From positions 62,001 to 126,000 of the forward strand of contig NZ_JAMYDU010000011.1 of assembly GCF_024138395.1 (NCBI RefSeq): a stretch of 64,000 nt of DNA. Reading direction: 5' to 3'. A model generated the notes under the pieces. That model did no database searches, was not told the DNA's origin, and saw only the letters and a list, made by a program, of their open reading frames with translations. The translations under genes and the position numbers were made by a program. The stretch is from Pseudomonas mandelii. GTDB lineage: Bacteria; Pseudomonadota; Gammaproteobacteria; Pseudomonadales; Pseudomonadaceae. Positions within the stretch are counted from its first letter, which is position 1. Every line of letters begins with the position of its first letter. Below are positions 29,201 through 38,191 of this stretch, in pieces.

Positions 29201-31614
29201 GCTCTCGGGCGAGGCGAGGCATCGTTCGCCGGCCAACTGAAACGGCGGTCCGCCTGCTCGTCCTCGATCGCGTGCAACCAGGTTGAACACTGCGCCACAA
29301 TTCGCTGCGATACTGCGTTGGGGTAATCCGCGACAGCGACCTGCCAGGTTCCGAACAGTGTGATGAGGTCCCCGAGGAGTGTGTCTGGTATCGACTCAGT
29401 GTGTTCGATTGCCCATGTGATTAAGCGGCCCCATGCTGCGAAGTCCGACGGCCAGCCCAACAAGTCCGCAAGACGGATGCGTGCGGCAGCTTCTAGGTTG
29501 CCACCGAATCCTCCAGACAGCACCATTGGATTGGGCGTTGTCTTCTCGGCCTGCATCCATACCAGGAGCTTTCCGAACAGTCGGTGGCCGTTTGCCGCTA
29601 ATGTGGTAGCGAATATTTCGACATGCTCGAGGAAGTTTGGATTGAATACGGGCGCCACGAGCCAAGCGCGTAACCACTGCGGCCTCACCTGAGCACGCTC
29701 TAGCGCTTGGAGCTCGCGCGACCACTCGTTAGGGACGAGATAAGTCGCCTGAGCGAGCAACTCCACCACCCGCGCCAAGGCAGGCGGTTCACCGGCTGCG
29801 GTCAATGTTGCGATCCACTCGTCCCCTTGATCCAGCAGCAGGTGAAAGAAGGACCACTCGAAGAAGATGTCGTGGCTGAACTGCACTGTATGGCCCGTAC
29901 GTACTTGATGCACTAGACCATCCTCCTCCAAGGCGGAGAGCACACTCTGGGTCGCGGTCGAAAGGTCGCGGATGCGAACATTTCGGCCCAGGTTGGGCGC
30001 ACTACACTGCGCCAACTCAACCAATGCCCGCTGTCGCGCCAAGGCCTGAGGCGCGTGGGCGTCATAGCCGCCTCTCGTCCACCAGGCCTCTACAAGGTCC
30101 ACCTCCGACTGAGGTTCGAACCCGGAGGGGTAAGCCAACCGCGAAAAACCCCGTGCTAGTACGGCAGCAAAGAATGGACGGCGCGCCAGCGTGAGTACGC
30201 GCTCATTTCCGCCAGTCAGGAGCGGCCGCAGCGCTGGCAGCGAGTCTGCGAGCAAGCTGGTCTCTTCGTCCGACAAGTTCTGCACATCGACATAGCCGAC
30301 GCCACTGTTGTTTAGCAGCGCTGGAGGTACCCAATTGCGCAGGGGCTCAATGCCGGTGTCGCGCGCAGTAGCGACTACGCGCCAATCGGAAAGCGTCGGA
30401 TTCGTTAGAAGCTGACCAAGCAAGTCAGTCAAAATCGCGCGTTGCTCCGGCGCAATGCGGTCTAGGCCATCAATGAGCAAAGTGGCATGCCCAGTAGCGG
30501 CAACTTCTACAAGCAGCGACTCGATTGATGTGGTCGCCAAACCAATCGACCGGGCATGCTCCGACCAACTGCGGCCCGAGAGCCGGTTGGCGGCGAGGAA
30601 CAAGGTAGTACCATCGACATCCAGCTCTTGCAACAGGTCGCGCAATAGCACCGTCTTTCCGGTGCCTGGCAGGCCCTTGATCAGGGTCAAGCGGTGAGCA
30701 GTTATCTGATCACCGAGCTTGTCGCGCAGCACTCTGCGCTTGAGGTGAGTTCCCCCGATATCGTCTGCCTGCTGGGCAAGCCAGTTGCGCGTGTTGTCAC
30801 GAAGGATTTGCATGTCACCGATAAACGCGGGGGCCCCGATGAAACGCCAGCCCGCCAGAAAGCGTATCAGCGATGCACGGGTATGTACGGCGCAGCTACC
30901 AGCGCCATCGCGAGCGGATTGGCGCAGCAACCCCCACAAGTCATAGGCACGTGCAACTTGCGTCGGCACCAGCGCGCGTTGCAGGCTAACAATAGCCTCC
31001 GCTTCATGCGTCGATCCGGAGTGAAGGAAGTCAAATCGGATCAGCACCAAGTGCAAAAGCAGGCGATACAATTGATCGTCGGTCAGTGATACGCCTGTAA
31101 CCTGTGCAATCATTCGAACAGCTTCGACCACAGAGCGGTGGGCGGCTGAGGAGTTCCCACCCTCGGCAAATCGATGCATGAAGACTGCCGTTGTATCGGA
31201 GGCCCGCGCCCATTCGCATACAGTGGTGAAAGCCCGGGACGGCTCTTCCGCTACCACTCCCGTAATCACTCCGACACGGTCCACGCTCTCGCGAAAGTTG
31301 GGGTTCTGCAAAGTTTGCCAACTGCGCTGGATCACTTCGCGAAAGTCAGTGTTGGTCTCCGCCCCCGAGATTGTGAGCGAACGCTTAACTTGTAGCGATA
31401 ACCGCATGACCGATCCGTCGGCCAAAGAAACCGCATCCACGATCACGTCGTCTAGTGGTTCGCCAAAGTCGGCCTGCTGCTGGGCCACCCGCTGCACGAT
31501 CCTCGCATCAAGGCCCGCCGCCGTCGTGCCGCCGATCATGGCTGCGAGGTAATGAGCTGCGACCGCATCTTCATAGGTAAATCCGGCACCGCCGGTGAGT
31601 TCAGGCGAAGTCAT
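26236..31614 (-). CDS. Cap4/DUF4297-like nuclease fused to a STAND NTPase (candidate Avs-type defence protein)
   Basis: Very large protein, 1792 residues. N-terminus (1-200): a PD-(D/E)xK-type nuclease pattern resembling the DUF4297/Cap4 effector, with Glu15 in GFTYEDAVAAHYLA, Asp56 in PLDDVIVD and QVK at 75-77. A P-loop NTPase follows: Walker A GLPGTGKT at 314-321, Walker B LLIDGLDRI at 379-387 and VVATARD at 413-419. The remaining ~1300 residues have no motif I recognise and look helical, as in TPR/HEAT-like sensor arms. This layout matches anti-phage STAND proteins, in which the C-terminal arm senses a phage protein and the nuclease degrades DNA. The function is inferred from architecture. 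It is transcribed away from the neighbouring AAA-mcrBC genes. Confidence 0.75.
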   Translation of the reverse strand: MTSPELTGGAGFTYEDAVAAHYLAAMIGGTTAAGLDARIVQRVAQQQADFGEPLDDVIVDAVSLADGSVMRLSLQVKRSLTISGAETNTDFREVIQRSWQTLQNPNFRESVDRVGVITGVVAEEPSRAFTTVCEWARASDTTAVFMHRFAEGGNSSAAHRSVVEAVRMIAQVTGVSLTDDQLYRLLLHLVLIRFDFLHSGSTHEAEAIVSLQRALVPTQVARAYDLWGLLRQSARDGAGSCAVHTRASLIRFLAGWRFIGAPAFIGDMQILRDNTRNWLAQQADDIGGTHLKRRVLRDKLGDQITAHRLTLIKGLPGTGKTVLLRDLLQELDVDGTTLFLAANRLSGRSWSEHARSIGLATTSIESLLVEVAATGHATLLIDGLDRIAPEQRAILTDLLGQLLTNPTLSDWRVVATARDTGIEPLRNWVPPALLNNSGVGYVDVQNLSDEETSLLADSLPALRPLLTGGNERVLTLARRPFFAAVLARGFSRLAYPSGFEPQSEVDLVEAWWTRGGYDAHAPQALARQRALVELAQCSAPNLGRNVRIRDLSTATQSVLSALEEDGLVHQVRTGHTVQFSHDIFFEWSFFHLLLDQGDEWIATLTAAGEPPALARVVELLAQATYLVPNEWSRELQALERAQVRPQWLRAWLVAPVFNPNFLEHVEIFATTLAANGHRLFGKLLVWMQAEKTTPNPMVLSGGFGGNLEAAARIRLADLLGWPSDFAAWGRLITWAIEHTESIPDTLLGDLITLFGTWQVAVADYPNAVSQRIVAQCSTWLHAIEDEQADRRFSWPANDASPRPRAPTHLVAELRALVLRAARAYPTVVEAYLCKVETIERWSDSAFRELMTYAPVLAETHPEQLARVARHWFSEELPDDTSIRWRREADEHYRRRQEVEAISAENRSRFDKLALSSSSIMHHSFSHHDWERLSIGGDHHGYFPASPLREPFHSLLTRNPAIALALIRDVTNHATTAWRQLHRHCHGSSTPLPLVIEFPWGPQEYWGSNRHYIWFRGHGGPQVVECALMALERWAIGQLDASRPLDDVLQQLLEGHISIGILGIAVHLVLREKQVSPTTLALLSSLRLWRVDMSRKLEEYQLQSAGLIGFEKGSADEHHRQAVADNLKMKSRFLELRDLVPLFVLSDDATLRNSCRLALDDFPNRLEFTYQEEAGDLEYVAELRGTAELWSELGHVENYTTKPIPGRSDAVQISVSSPRHEAPEVLATIQRHAQVARETELWLWVDQCFTSRHWAAGFSVDEAVERAREIDEASTESRSTSLMPGNGHLEGTVAGTAAVVICFADAIMHEAWADAIIERFLVTEDEMFDDTFAGSAIPWHPKIFVAHALAARIKSGRELVSDREALYRLIAHPLDAVSLVALAGVAGCWERDARFAWCGFNLGLRLAQLASNRDMYKLDVEARRQIKSDRRAAILEVALEEYREPGLLPSWVCPRPSWVQVPQDAASQQVIDEDEEDGWQSTDDLWDSQYAANVLQKVPVAAVMASTARAQYVDAIEAFVGWTLDTIDPVWRTPQRRSRERSNSNLYEWQNQLSLMMASVAPYFPADEIQDRLLMPILAQSDEIAMRLLAPFTCSVVCRDVLDAPELRNDTLQLLHTVLERTLENRDLRRSKYNDGRIGGFDLPGLVKSLLFVDVEHAPGAARFANNRWDDLGQVMPLVDRMVRVAGWNPYVARQFISLCERSGAAYPVETFADQVLAQIVDGRLPASWKGSSVPSAIAALVQAHADRLHPLPAPLARKLLQVLDALVDLGDRRSAALQQSESFRGVCLAASA

Positions 31615-32277
31615 GCTTTGTCCGTGTGTCTCGTCTGATTATAAAAATGATGCTTTCGGCTCACACCAGCTAAGCGACGATTCTTGTGAAGGAGGCTATA
31701 TCCTACATAGCAGCCAGAGGCCGCCTTCAAAAAAGCCGAATGTATCACGGGACACTCTTAAGAAAAGTAGATATGGGCTGCAACCCTTCGGCCATGAGTA
31801 GCGCCTGTCCTAGAGCTTGGTCGTGCTGATATTGGCCTCGTGCTCCAAGGTATTGGTCGTGCCAATGGTGTACACGCAGTGGACGCCGAACTCGGCCACC
31901 TGAACACCCGACGCCTTGACGCACTCGCATACAAGGTCATAGCACCTTTCACCGCAGCAATGCCTTTCGACCACCCGGTTACGACAGGTAAAAACGACTC
32001 TTCGGGACAAGCAGAAATCGGCCAGGAGCAGTCACCTGGCTCGCATTGTTGCTTACCCAACCTCGATTTTGGAAAGCGCGAGTTGAGTACCCAATCTCTT
32101 TTTTGAGCGGATCACTGCGATTGACGAAAATGTCTAGACGTGTCGCTTCCTCTAAATGGTGATAACAGTGCAAGACCGACTTTGACGCCGATTCATCATG
32201 CCAGAGTGATATTATGCGACAAAACCTGCACACGAGGCGCAGTGCCGCCTGCGCTTATCACAGCGAGAAGAATTGCG
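31615..32277. other. intergenic region between the divergent STAND and AAA genes
   Basis: 663 nt that must hold both promoters. I see no convincing gene. Around 32006-32026 the reverse complement of TGGCCGATTTCTGCTTGTC recurs, the same short element seen at 39232 and 47391 beside IS-end repeats, so the gap probably contains IS debris. Confidence 0.5.
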
Positions 32278-33645
32278 ATGATTGAAGGTTACTCAGAGGA
32301 AGAGTTTGGCACCACCGTCCACGCACACGTACGTCCAGCAGAGCCAATCAGCTCCATTGAGCTGCTCAAGGGTCGGCAAAAGGAGCTTGAAGAAATCCGT
32401 CGTGCTCTTTTCGCCAAAGGCCGTCACATGTTCATCTACGGTGATCGCGGAATTGGTAAATCGTCCCTCGCACAGACTGCTGCTTTGCAATACCAGTCCT
32501 CTGACTCCGATATTATTCAGATCGGATGTACGCGAACGAGCACTTTCTACGAGATTATGCAAAGCATCGCTGCGAGCTTGGTCGAAAACTTGGACAGCAG
32601 AGAGATTCAGGCCAAAACCGGGATTAACCTCAAGTTTTTCAGCTTTGAGCTGCTGGTCAAATCCTCGTTCAAACCTGAAGTGCCACCAGTAGGCAACATG
32701 GAACAGGCTCTGAACGTCATATCCGACATCAGGGAGATACATTCGGAAAAACCAATCATCGTCATCGACGAATTTGACGCGATTCAAGAAGCTGAGGAAA
32801 GGTACAAATTCGCCGAATTCTTGAAAAAAATGGGCGACTCAGGCATCTACGTTCCCATCATTTTCAGCGGTATCGCAGCGTCCCTAGACGACGTCCTCGG
32901 AGGACATCAATCCAGCATTCGCCAACTATTCCCCATACAGCTGTCACCTATTTCCTGGGACTCGCGTTGGGACATCCTGGTGGAAGCACTCGAAGCCTTC
33001 AATATCGAGTTCGACGATGAGATCAAATACCGGGTCGCCGGCATCAGCGATGGCTTTCCCTACTACGTTCACCTGATCACTGAGCATTTACTATGGGCGA
33101 TCTACGATGACCCTGACACGTTGCAGATCGCCAATTTCAATCATTACAACGAGGCTCTAAAAAAAGCAGTAGAAACGGTTCAGGAGCATATCCGCAAGCC
33201 ATACGACTTAGCGACGACTCGTCATAGCCAAGACTTCCACCATGCGTTATGGGCGTCTGCTGACACGTCAATTCTGCACCGCAATATCGATAGTATCTAC
33301 GCGTCCTACGGGCGAATCATCCGCGACCTAAACCACGCGAATCCACAGGAAAAGCTGACCCCGATCGATCGCAAAAAATTCAGCCAACGGCTCAATACGC
33401 TGACCAAGCCCAGCCACGGCTCAGTACTTAAGAAGATGAGCGACAATCGAACAGGCTGGTATCAATTCAGTGAAAACATGCTCCGGGGCTATGTGCGGCT
33501 GCTAGCAGAGACAAACGGTGTTCAACTCTGGATGGATGAGGCGAAGGTACCTAAACAACTGATTAATCCGCGTCCCAGCCCCATGGGCAGCAGCCGTAGA
33601 TTTCAATCAAGCGTCCCTACTGGTATTGGCCTCAAGGATGATTAG
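32278..33645 (+). CDS. Orc1/Cdc6-like AAA ATPase of unknown role
   Basis: AAA ATPase of 455 residues. A short N-terminal linker precedes Walker A GDRGIGKS (55-62), Walker B IIVIDEFD (160-167) and a sensor strand IIFSGIAAS (194-202). The C-terminal half looks like a helical lid plus winged-helix region (about 290-455). The fold resembles Orc1/Cdc6-like or AAA_16 ATPases rather than McrB. The start at 32278 follows GAGAAG; in-frame readings from 32140 lack a ribosome site. It lies upstream of mcrBC on the same strand, 249 nt away, so it may be a third component or an independent defence gene. Confidence 0.65.
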   Translation: MIEGYSEEEFGTTVHAHVRPAEPISSIELLKGRQKELEEIRRALFAKGRHMFIYGDRGIGKSSLAQTAALQYQSSDSDIIQIGCTRTSTFYEIMQSIAASLVENLDSREIQAKTGINLKFFSFELLVKSSFKPEVPPVGNMEQALNVISDIREIHSEKPIIVIDEFDAIQEAEERYKFAEFLKKMGDSGIYVPIIFSGIAASLDDVLGGHQSSIRQLFPIQLSPISWDSRWDILVEALEAFNIEFDDEIKYRVAGISDGFPYYVHLITEHLLWAIYDDPDTLQIANFNHYNEALKKAVETVQEHIRKPYDLATTRHSQDFHHALWASADTSILHRNIDSIYASYGRIIRDLNHANPQEKLTPIDRKKFSQRLNTLTKPSHGSVLKKMSDNRTGWYQFSENMLRGYVRLLAETNGVQLWMDEAKVPKQLINPRPSPMGSSRRFQSSVPTGIGLKDD

Positions 33646-33894
33646 AGGCCATAGAAAGCCCCTCTCCAGAAGCATCATCTCTACCGAGAGACGAATGTGC
33701 CGCGTCGATCACAATGGCCAGTATTACTAGCTAGCCAATCTGTTGCATCGACCGGTTGGATCCAAAGCCAATAGCAGCCGCTCGTTTTGGGGTGCTAAAA
33801 GAACGCTAACCCGACTCCGCGACACCATCTTACCCCACCGTATCTTCGGTCAGTTAAGTCTGCCGGAAGCTGAAACAATGCTGGAGAAAGCCCC

Positions 33895-36195
33895 GTGAGC
33901 GATATGCAAGGAAAACTATTTAAAGAATGGTTGGTCAGTGAGGGGAAGACGCTTAATACCGCCAGTAATTATCTGTCTGGCGTTAATACGGTCACCAAGC
34001 ATTTGGGCAGCAATGTTCTGCTGACCAACGACCTCGAAGAACTGGAAGAGCTGAACCGTCAATACGGTCCGGGTGGTGAGCACGCCAGAATTGGCTCCAG
34101 CAACAGTAACAACGTGCAAAGTGGATTGCGGCAGTGGCTGGAATACCAGCGATGCCTCCAACAAAGCGCAATTGACGGCTATGCCGATAAACGGGTGCTC
34201 CAGTTATTGGGTAAGGGTACACCTGAAGAGCAGGTATGGTTTTGGGCGTTAGTTAAGTGTTTCCGCGAGCGATACCCACATGCCGACCACTGGACGGTGA
34301 ACATCAACCCTGCGGATATCCGTATTGGTGTTCGTGCGCAGGACAGCCTGAAAGGTAAACCTGTGTTCACGCTGTACTGGTACGGCGGGAAAATTTGTTG
34401 CTCGTTGCGTGGGATAGCGGACCATCGCGCACTGATGGAAGCCAAAGAGCAGGACTGGGAAATTGACTCGACTCACTACCCCACGTTAGCGGATATGGTC
34501 ACATGGTTTGACTTGGTAGACCACGCACTGAAGGATAAGCAACTGACCTTGAACGGAACAGGATTAGTACCCCGCAACTATAGCCAAGCCGAACAGGAAG
34601 AGCCTGACGTAATGACAACTTATCCCGCGACAGAGCCCGCCCTTAATCAAATTCTTTTTGGTCCACCCGGCACCGGAAAAACCTACGCTACCATCAACCA
34701 GGCGCTGGCGATTCTAGCCCCGGAATTTTTAGCGCAAAACAGCGGCAGTGACTCCGATACGCGCGAACGCTTGAAGAAGGAATTCGATCGATTCGTGACT
34801 GCCGATCGTGTGCGCTTCGTAACCTTTCACCAGAGCTTCAGTTATGAAGATTTCGTAGAGGGGATTCGAGCGGACTCTGACGCGGAAACTGGACAGTTGA
34901 GATACCCGATTGACGCCGGCGTATTCAAACGCATTTGTGATGACGCCCGGACGCGACCGGCTACTGACCTAGGGGTGCGGGCCAACCCGGCGATATGGAA
35001 AATTTCCATTGACGGTACTGGGAACTCACCCAGCAAGAGCTATTGCCTGGCTAATGGAGAAGCACGCATTGGTTGGGGTAAGACCGGCGATCTGCGTGAG
35101 GACTGCGAGCAAAACCCGTATTACCAAAGCTTGGGCGCAGGGGATAAAGGCACGCTCAATTACTTTGCCGAGCAGATGGCGGTAGGGGACATTTTGTTGT
35201 GCATCCATTCGGCTGAGCAAATCGGTTCGATTGGCGTGGTGACGAGTGAGTATCGCTATGAAAAGCAGGTACCCGCCGGGGTGATCGCTAATTATCAGCA
35301 TGTGCGTTCGGTGCGCTGGCTGTATCGCGATATTAATTTGCCCATCCTACCGCTCAACGATAGCCGGCAGTTCACGCTGAAAACTGTCTATGCCATGAAC
35401 CGTTTCACCTGGGCAGATTTGCTTTCCTATCTGCAGCAGCAGGGTGTGCAGCCGGCTGAACCGGCAGTGGTTACCGCCAGTACGGACGTGCCTTATGTGC
35501 TTATCATTGATGAGATCAACCGGGGTAACGTCTCGCGCATTTTCGGTGAGCTGATCACCCTGATCGAGCCTTCTAAACGCGAGGGAGCAGAAGAGGCGCT
35601 TAGCCTGAAACTGCCCTATTCGAAAAAGCCTTTCAGCGTGCCGAAGAATGTCTACCTGATCGGCACGATGAACACCGCCGACCGATCACTGGCTGGCCTG
35701 GACATCGCTCTGCGACGTCGATTTACATTCAAGGAGATGTTGCCCCAGCCGCAGCTTCTGGACGGTGTGTCTGTGGCAGGCGTGGATATTGGCCAACTGT
35801 TACGGGTGATGAACCAGCGCATCGAGGTGCTGTTGGATCGCGAGCATTGTCTGGGACACGCCTACTTTATGCCGTTACTGAAAACCTCCAGCCTGGCGCA
35901 GTTGGAGCTCATCTTCCGCAATCAGGTGCTCCCGTTACTGCAGGAGTATTTCTTTGAAGATTGGCAGCGCATCCAGTGGGTATTCAATGATCATCGTAAG
36001 CCTTTAGCCGACTGCTTTGTGCTTCGCCAGAGCCTGGATCTCAACTCGTTGTTCGGCGGAAGAGTACCCGCACAGGATCAGGTCTGGCGTATTAACGAGT
36101 TGGCGTTTAACCGTGTCTCTGCTTATGCCGGCGTGATTGCATGTAAAACCGACGCCGAGGCTTCTGTCGAGTCGCACGAGGGGTTGGAGGTTTGA
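33895..36195 (+). CDS. mcrB: McrB-like GTPase subunit with a PUA/EVE-like insert
   Basis: AAA+ motor of a type IV, modification-dependent restriction system, 766 residues. The N-terminal half (1-240) is a specificity region of unclear fold. Walker A GPPGTGKT is at 256-263, Walker B VLIIDEIN at 535-542, and the McrB signature MNTADRS at 592-598. About 270 residues separate Walker A and B. Within them, 366-520 looks like an inserted PUA/EVE-type domain (IWKISIDGTG, ARIGWGKTGD, GDILLCIHSAEQIGSIGVV). EVE-type domains bind modified bases. The start is GTG 33895 behind GGAG. The stop overlaps mcrC. Confidence 0.85.
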   Translation: MSDMQGKLFKEWLVSEGKTLNTASNYLSGVNTVTKHLGSNVLLTNDLEELEELNRQYGPGGEHARIGSSNSNNVQSGLRQWLEYQRCLQQSAIDGYADKRVLQLLGKGTPEEQVWFWALVKCFRERYPHADHWTVNINPADIRIGVRAQDSLKGKPVFTLYWYGGKICCSLRGIADHRALMEAKEQDWEIDSTHYPTLADMVTWFDLVDHALKDKQLTLNGTGLVPRNYSQAEQEEPDVMTTYPATEPALNQILFGPPGTGKTYATINQALAILAPEFLAQNSGSDSDTRERLKKEFDRFVTADRVRFVTFHQSFSYEDFVEGIRADSDAETGQLRYPIDAGVFKRICDDARTRPATDLGVRANPAIWKISIDGTGNSPSKSYCLANGEARIGWGKTGDLREDCEQNPYYQSLGAGDKGTLNYFAEQMAVGDILLCIHSAEQIGSIGVVTSEYRYEKQVPAGVIANYQHVRSVRWLYRDINLPILPLNDSRQFTLKTVYAMNRFTWADLLSYLQQQGVQPAEPAVVTASTDVPYVLIIDEINRGNVSRIFGELITLIEPSKREGAEEALSLKLPYSKKPFSVPKNVYLIGTMNTADRSLAGLDIALRRRFTFKEMLPQPQLLDGVSVAGVDIGQLLRVMNQRIEVLLDREHCLGHAYFMPLLKTSSLAQLELIFRNQVLPLLQEYFFEDWQRIQWVFNDHRKPLADCFVLRQSLDLNSLFGGRVPAQDQVWRINELAFNRVSAYAGVIACKTDAEASVESHEGLEV

Positions 36196-37505
36196 ATGCT
36201 CACGTCACAGTTCGTGAGTACGCCAGGCTCACGACAACTGCGGTTGCGCCTGGTGATCTCGACTGTGCGCAGATATCTGAAACTGCCTTCGACTGGCTAT
36301 GCGAGCTGAGCGCAAGCTTTAGTAAGGGTGGCGCAACCTTGCTGCAGGTCGAAGGTCGACGCTCGCTCAAATGGGATAGCTATGTAGGTGTAATTGAAAC
36401 GCCTTGTGGCACAATTTTGGAGATATTACCCAAACATTTTGAAAAGCATGGCTGCAAGGCCAAGAGTCGTAGCCTGCTGCGCAAGTTAATTCAAGCGGCC
36501 TTATCGCTGAAACCGCGTCAGGTTTCGGTGGCAGGGCTGGAGCTATTCGATGCCCCACTGACGGAATGGGTGATGGGACAGTTCTTGGGTGAGCTGGATC
36601 TTCTGGTAAAGCGTGGCATTCGCTTCGACTATCAACGCGTCGAAGAAGATCAGCGCTTTTTGCGTGGGCAGCTCAATGTAGTGGCCCAGATTCGCCAGCC
36701 GCCGGGACGGCAGCATCACTTCCAGGTTCGTCACGATGTGTTTCTGCCGAACCGGGCGGAAAACCGCTTGCTTAAACTCGCGTTGGAGCATGTGGCAAAG
36801 AGCACTAAGGACGCCGCCAATTGGCGATTAGCGAGTGAACTGCGCACCATAATGACAGAAGTGCCTGCAAGCCGGCACGAGACACAAGACTTACGTGCCT
36901 GGAGTCGTGATCGCTTGATGGCTCATTACCAGGCAATCAAACCTTGGTGCGAGCTGATCCTTAATCAGCAGATGCCGATTGCCGTGAGCGGCGGATGGCG
37001 GGGGATGAGCCTGTTATTCCCTATGGAAAAATTGTTTGAACGTTACATCGAGAATTGGCTGCGAAACCAGTTACAGCCAGTTGCCAAGTTAAAGGCTCAG
37101 TCGGCCAGCCAGTATCTGTGCGGCCACGACAACGCTCGGATGTTCTGCTTGAAGCCGGACTTGCTCATCGATACGCCCGGGCAACGCTGGATTCTGGACA
37201 CAAAGTGGAAACGAATTGATATGCGCAGGCGTGAGAAGAACTACGACCTCAGGCAGAGTGATTTCTATCAGCTGTTCGCCTATGGCCATAAATATCGCAA
37301 AGGCACAGGCGTGCCGAAGCTGGTGCTGATTTATCCGTATTGGTCAGGGTTGCAGGAGGCGCTACCGGTTTTCCATTACGGTGATGGGATGAGTTTGTGG
37401 GTATTACCTTTTGATTTGGATAATGACTGCTTGCTGGACGCAGGCACTGCCGGTATTCCTCTGAAACATGAAACCTCCAAAGCCGCGTTGGAGGTGAGAG
37501 AATAA
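36192..37505 (+). CDS. mcrC: McrC-like nuclease subunit
   Basis: Endonuclease partner of McrB, 437 residues. The N-terminal part (VREYARLTTT, LEILPKHFEK) matches McrC proteins, and the C-terminal PD-(D/E)xK site has LKPDLLIDTP (321-329) and WILDTKWKRI (333-342, catalytic Asp336 and Lys338). The start is taken as TTG 36192, which overlaps the mcrB stop (TTGA) with GAGGGG 8 nt upstream; no in-frame ATG precedes the conserved start. With McrB it should cut DNA bearing modified bases, for example modified phage DNA. Confidence 0.88.
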   Translation: MNAHVTVREYARLTTTAVAPGDLDCAQISETAFDWLCELSASFSKGGATLLQVEGRRSLKWDSYVGVIETPCGTILEILPKHFEKHGCKAKSRSLLRKLIQAALSLKPRQVSVAGLELFDAPLTEWVMGQFLGELDLLVKRGIRFDYQRVEEDQRFLRGQLNVVAQIRQPPGRQHHFQVRHDVFLPNRAENRLLKLALEHVAKSTKDAANWRLASELRTIMTEVPASRHETQDLRAWSRDRLMAHYQAIKPWCELILNQQMPIAVSGGWRGMSLLFPMEKLFERYIENWLRNQLQPVAKLKAQSASQYLCGHDNARMFCLKPDLLIDTPGQRWILDTKWKRIDMRRREKNYDLRQSDFYQLFAYGHKYRKGTGVPKLVLIYPYWSGLQEALPVFHYGDGMSLWVLPFDLDNDCLLDAGTAGIPLKHETSKAALEVRE

Positions 37506-37539
37506 GCCATTACCAACCGCCTTTGACCTTGCCCCGCGC

Positions 37540-37690
37540 ATGACCCCACCGGCTCGCAGGCCGGCTCAATTGATGGATGAACTGTTGCAATCGTTGGTTA
37601 GCGGCAATGTGCATTCACTAATCGCTAGCTCAGCGCTCCATTATGAGTGTGAGTTCATTCATCCCTTTGTCGATGGGAGAGATCGGATTT
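37540..37690 (+). pseudogene. Fic-domain protein remnant
   Basis: The reading contains PAQLMDELLQSLVSG, then HYECEFIHPFVDGRDRI, which matches the Fic motif region HPFxDGNGR in a damaged form (the GNGR part is changed). Only the middle of a Fic protein is present; it ends before the MITE-like element at 37727. Fic proteins AMPylate targets and often act as toxins. This copy should be inactive. Confidence 0.65.
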
Positions 37691-37726
37691 ACGCTTCTTT
37701 TGGCCGATTCGCGAAGGTCTGTAGTC

Positions 37727-37912
37727 GGCCGATTCTGTTGAAAAAGTCGGTTCTTCCAGACTGCCCGCCCGCTGACGGCTGAAAACACCTTTTTTGCGTG
37801 TCGCTACGCGAAATCTGAGCCCGGAGTCTTCTGCTCAAAGCAAAGATTTCAAACTCAAGCGCGTACTTTTCTATCGTGGAAGCTATGGTCGACTTTTTCA
37901 ACAGAATCGGCC
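37727..37912. mobile_element. MITE-like element, right copy (186 bp)
   Basis: Starts GGCCGATTCTGTTGAAAAAG and ends CTTTTTCAACAGAATCGGCC, inverted repeats of about 20 bp. Inverted relative of the element at 25931. It is non-coding. It lies just after the Fic remnant and may have taken part in breaking it. Confidence 0.72.
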
Positions 37913-38191
37913 AGAAGCGGGTACTCAAATGCATCCGCAAAACGCAGCTATTCAGCTAGCGGTAAAGACGACAACACTTTTTCCCATTTCGAGGCTACCT
38001 AAGCGCTCAGTTGAAATTTGCCCGGCACGTCGTTGGCGTACGCGTGAGCGTGAGCTTTTTACAAATAATGCCTCTATTTTAATAAAGATTTTTTTGTTGT
38101 TGCCGATACATTCATGACTTTTGTTAAAGTCAATTGGATTTAGCTGCGTATAAGGGGGAAGTTTTGGGGAATAAAAGAAAACAGTCCTATT

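Noticed and set aside
31758..32060. 100-codon minus-strand frame between the STAND and AAA genes
   Set aside because: No ribosome site or family; part of it encodes a repeat also found beside the IS ends, so it is likely debris.
37794..38117. 107-codon frame after the MITE
   Set aside because: It starts inside the MITE-like element, has no ribosome site and no recognisable sequence.
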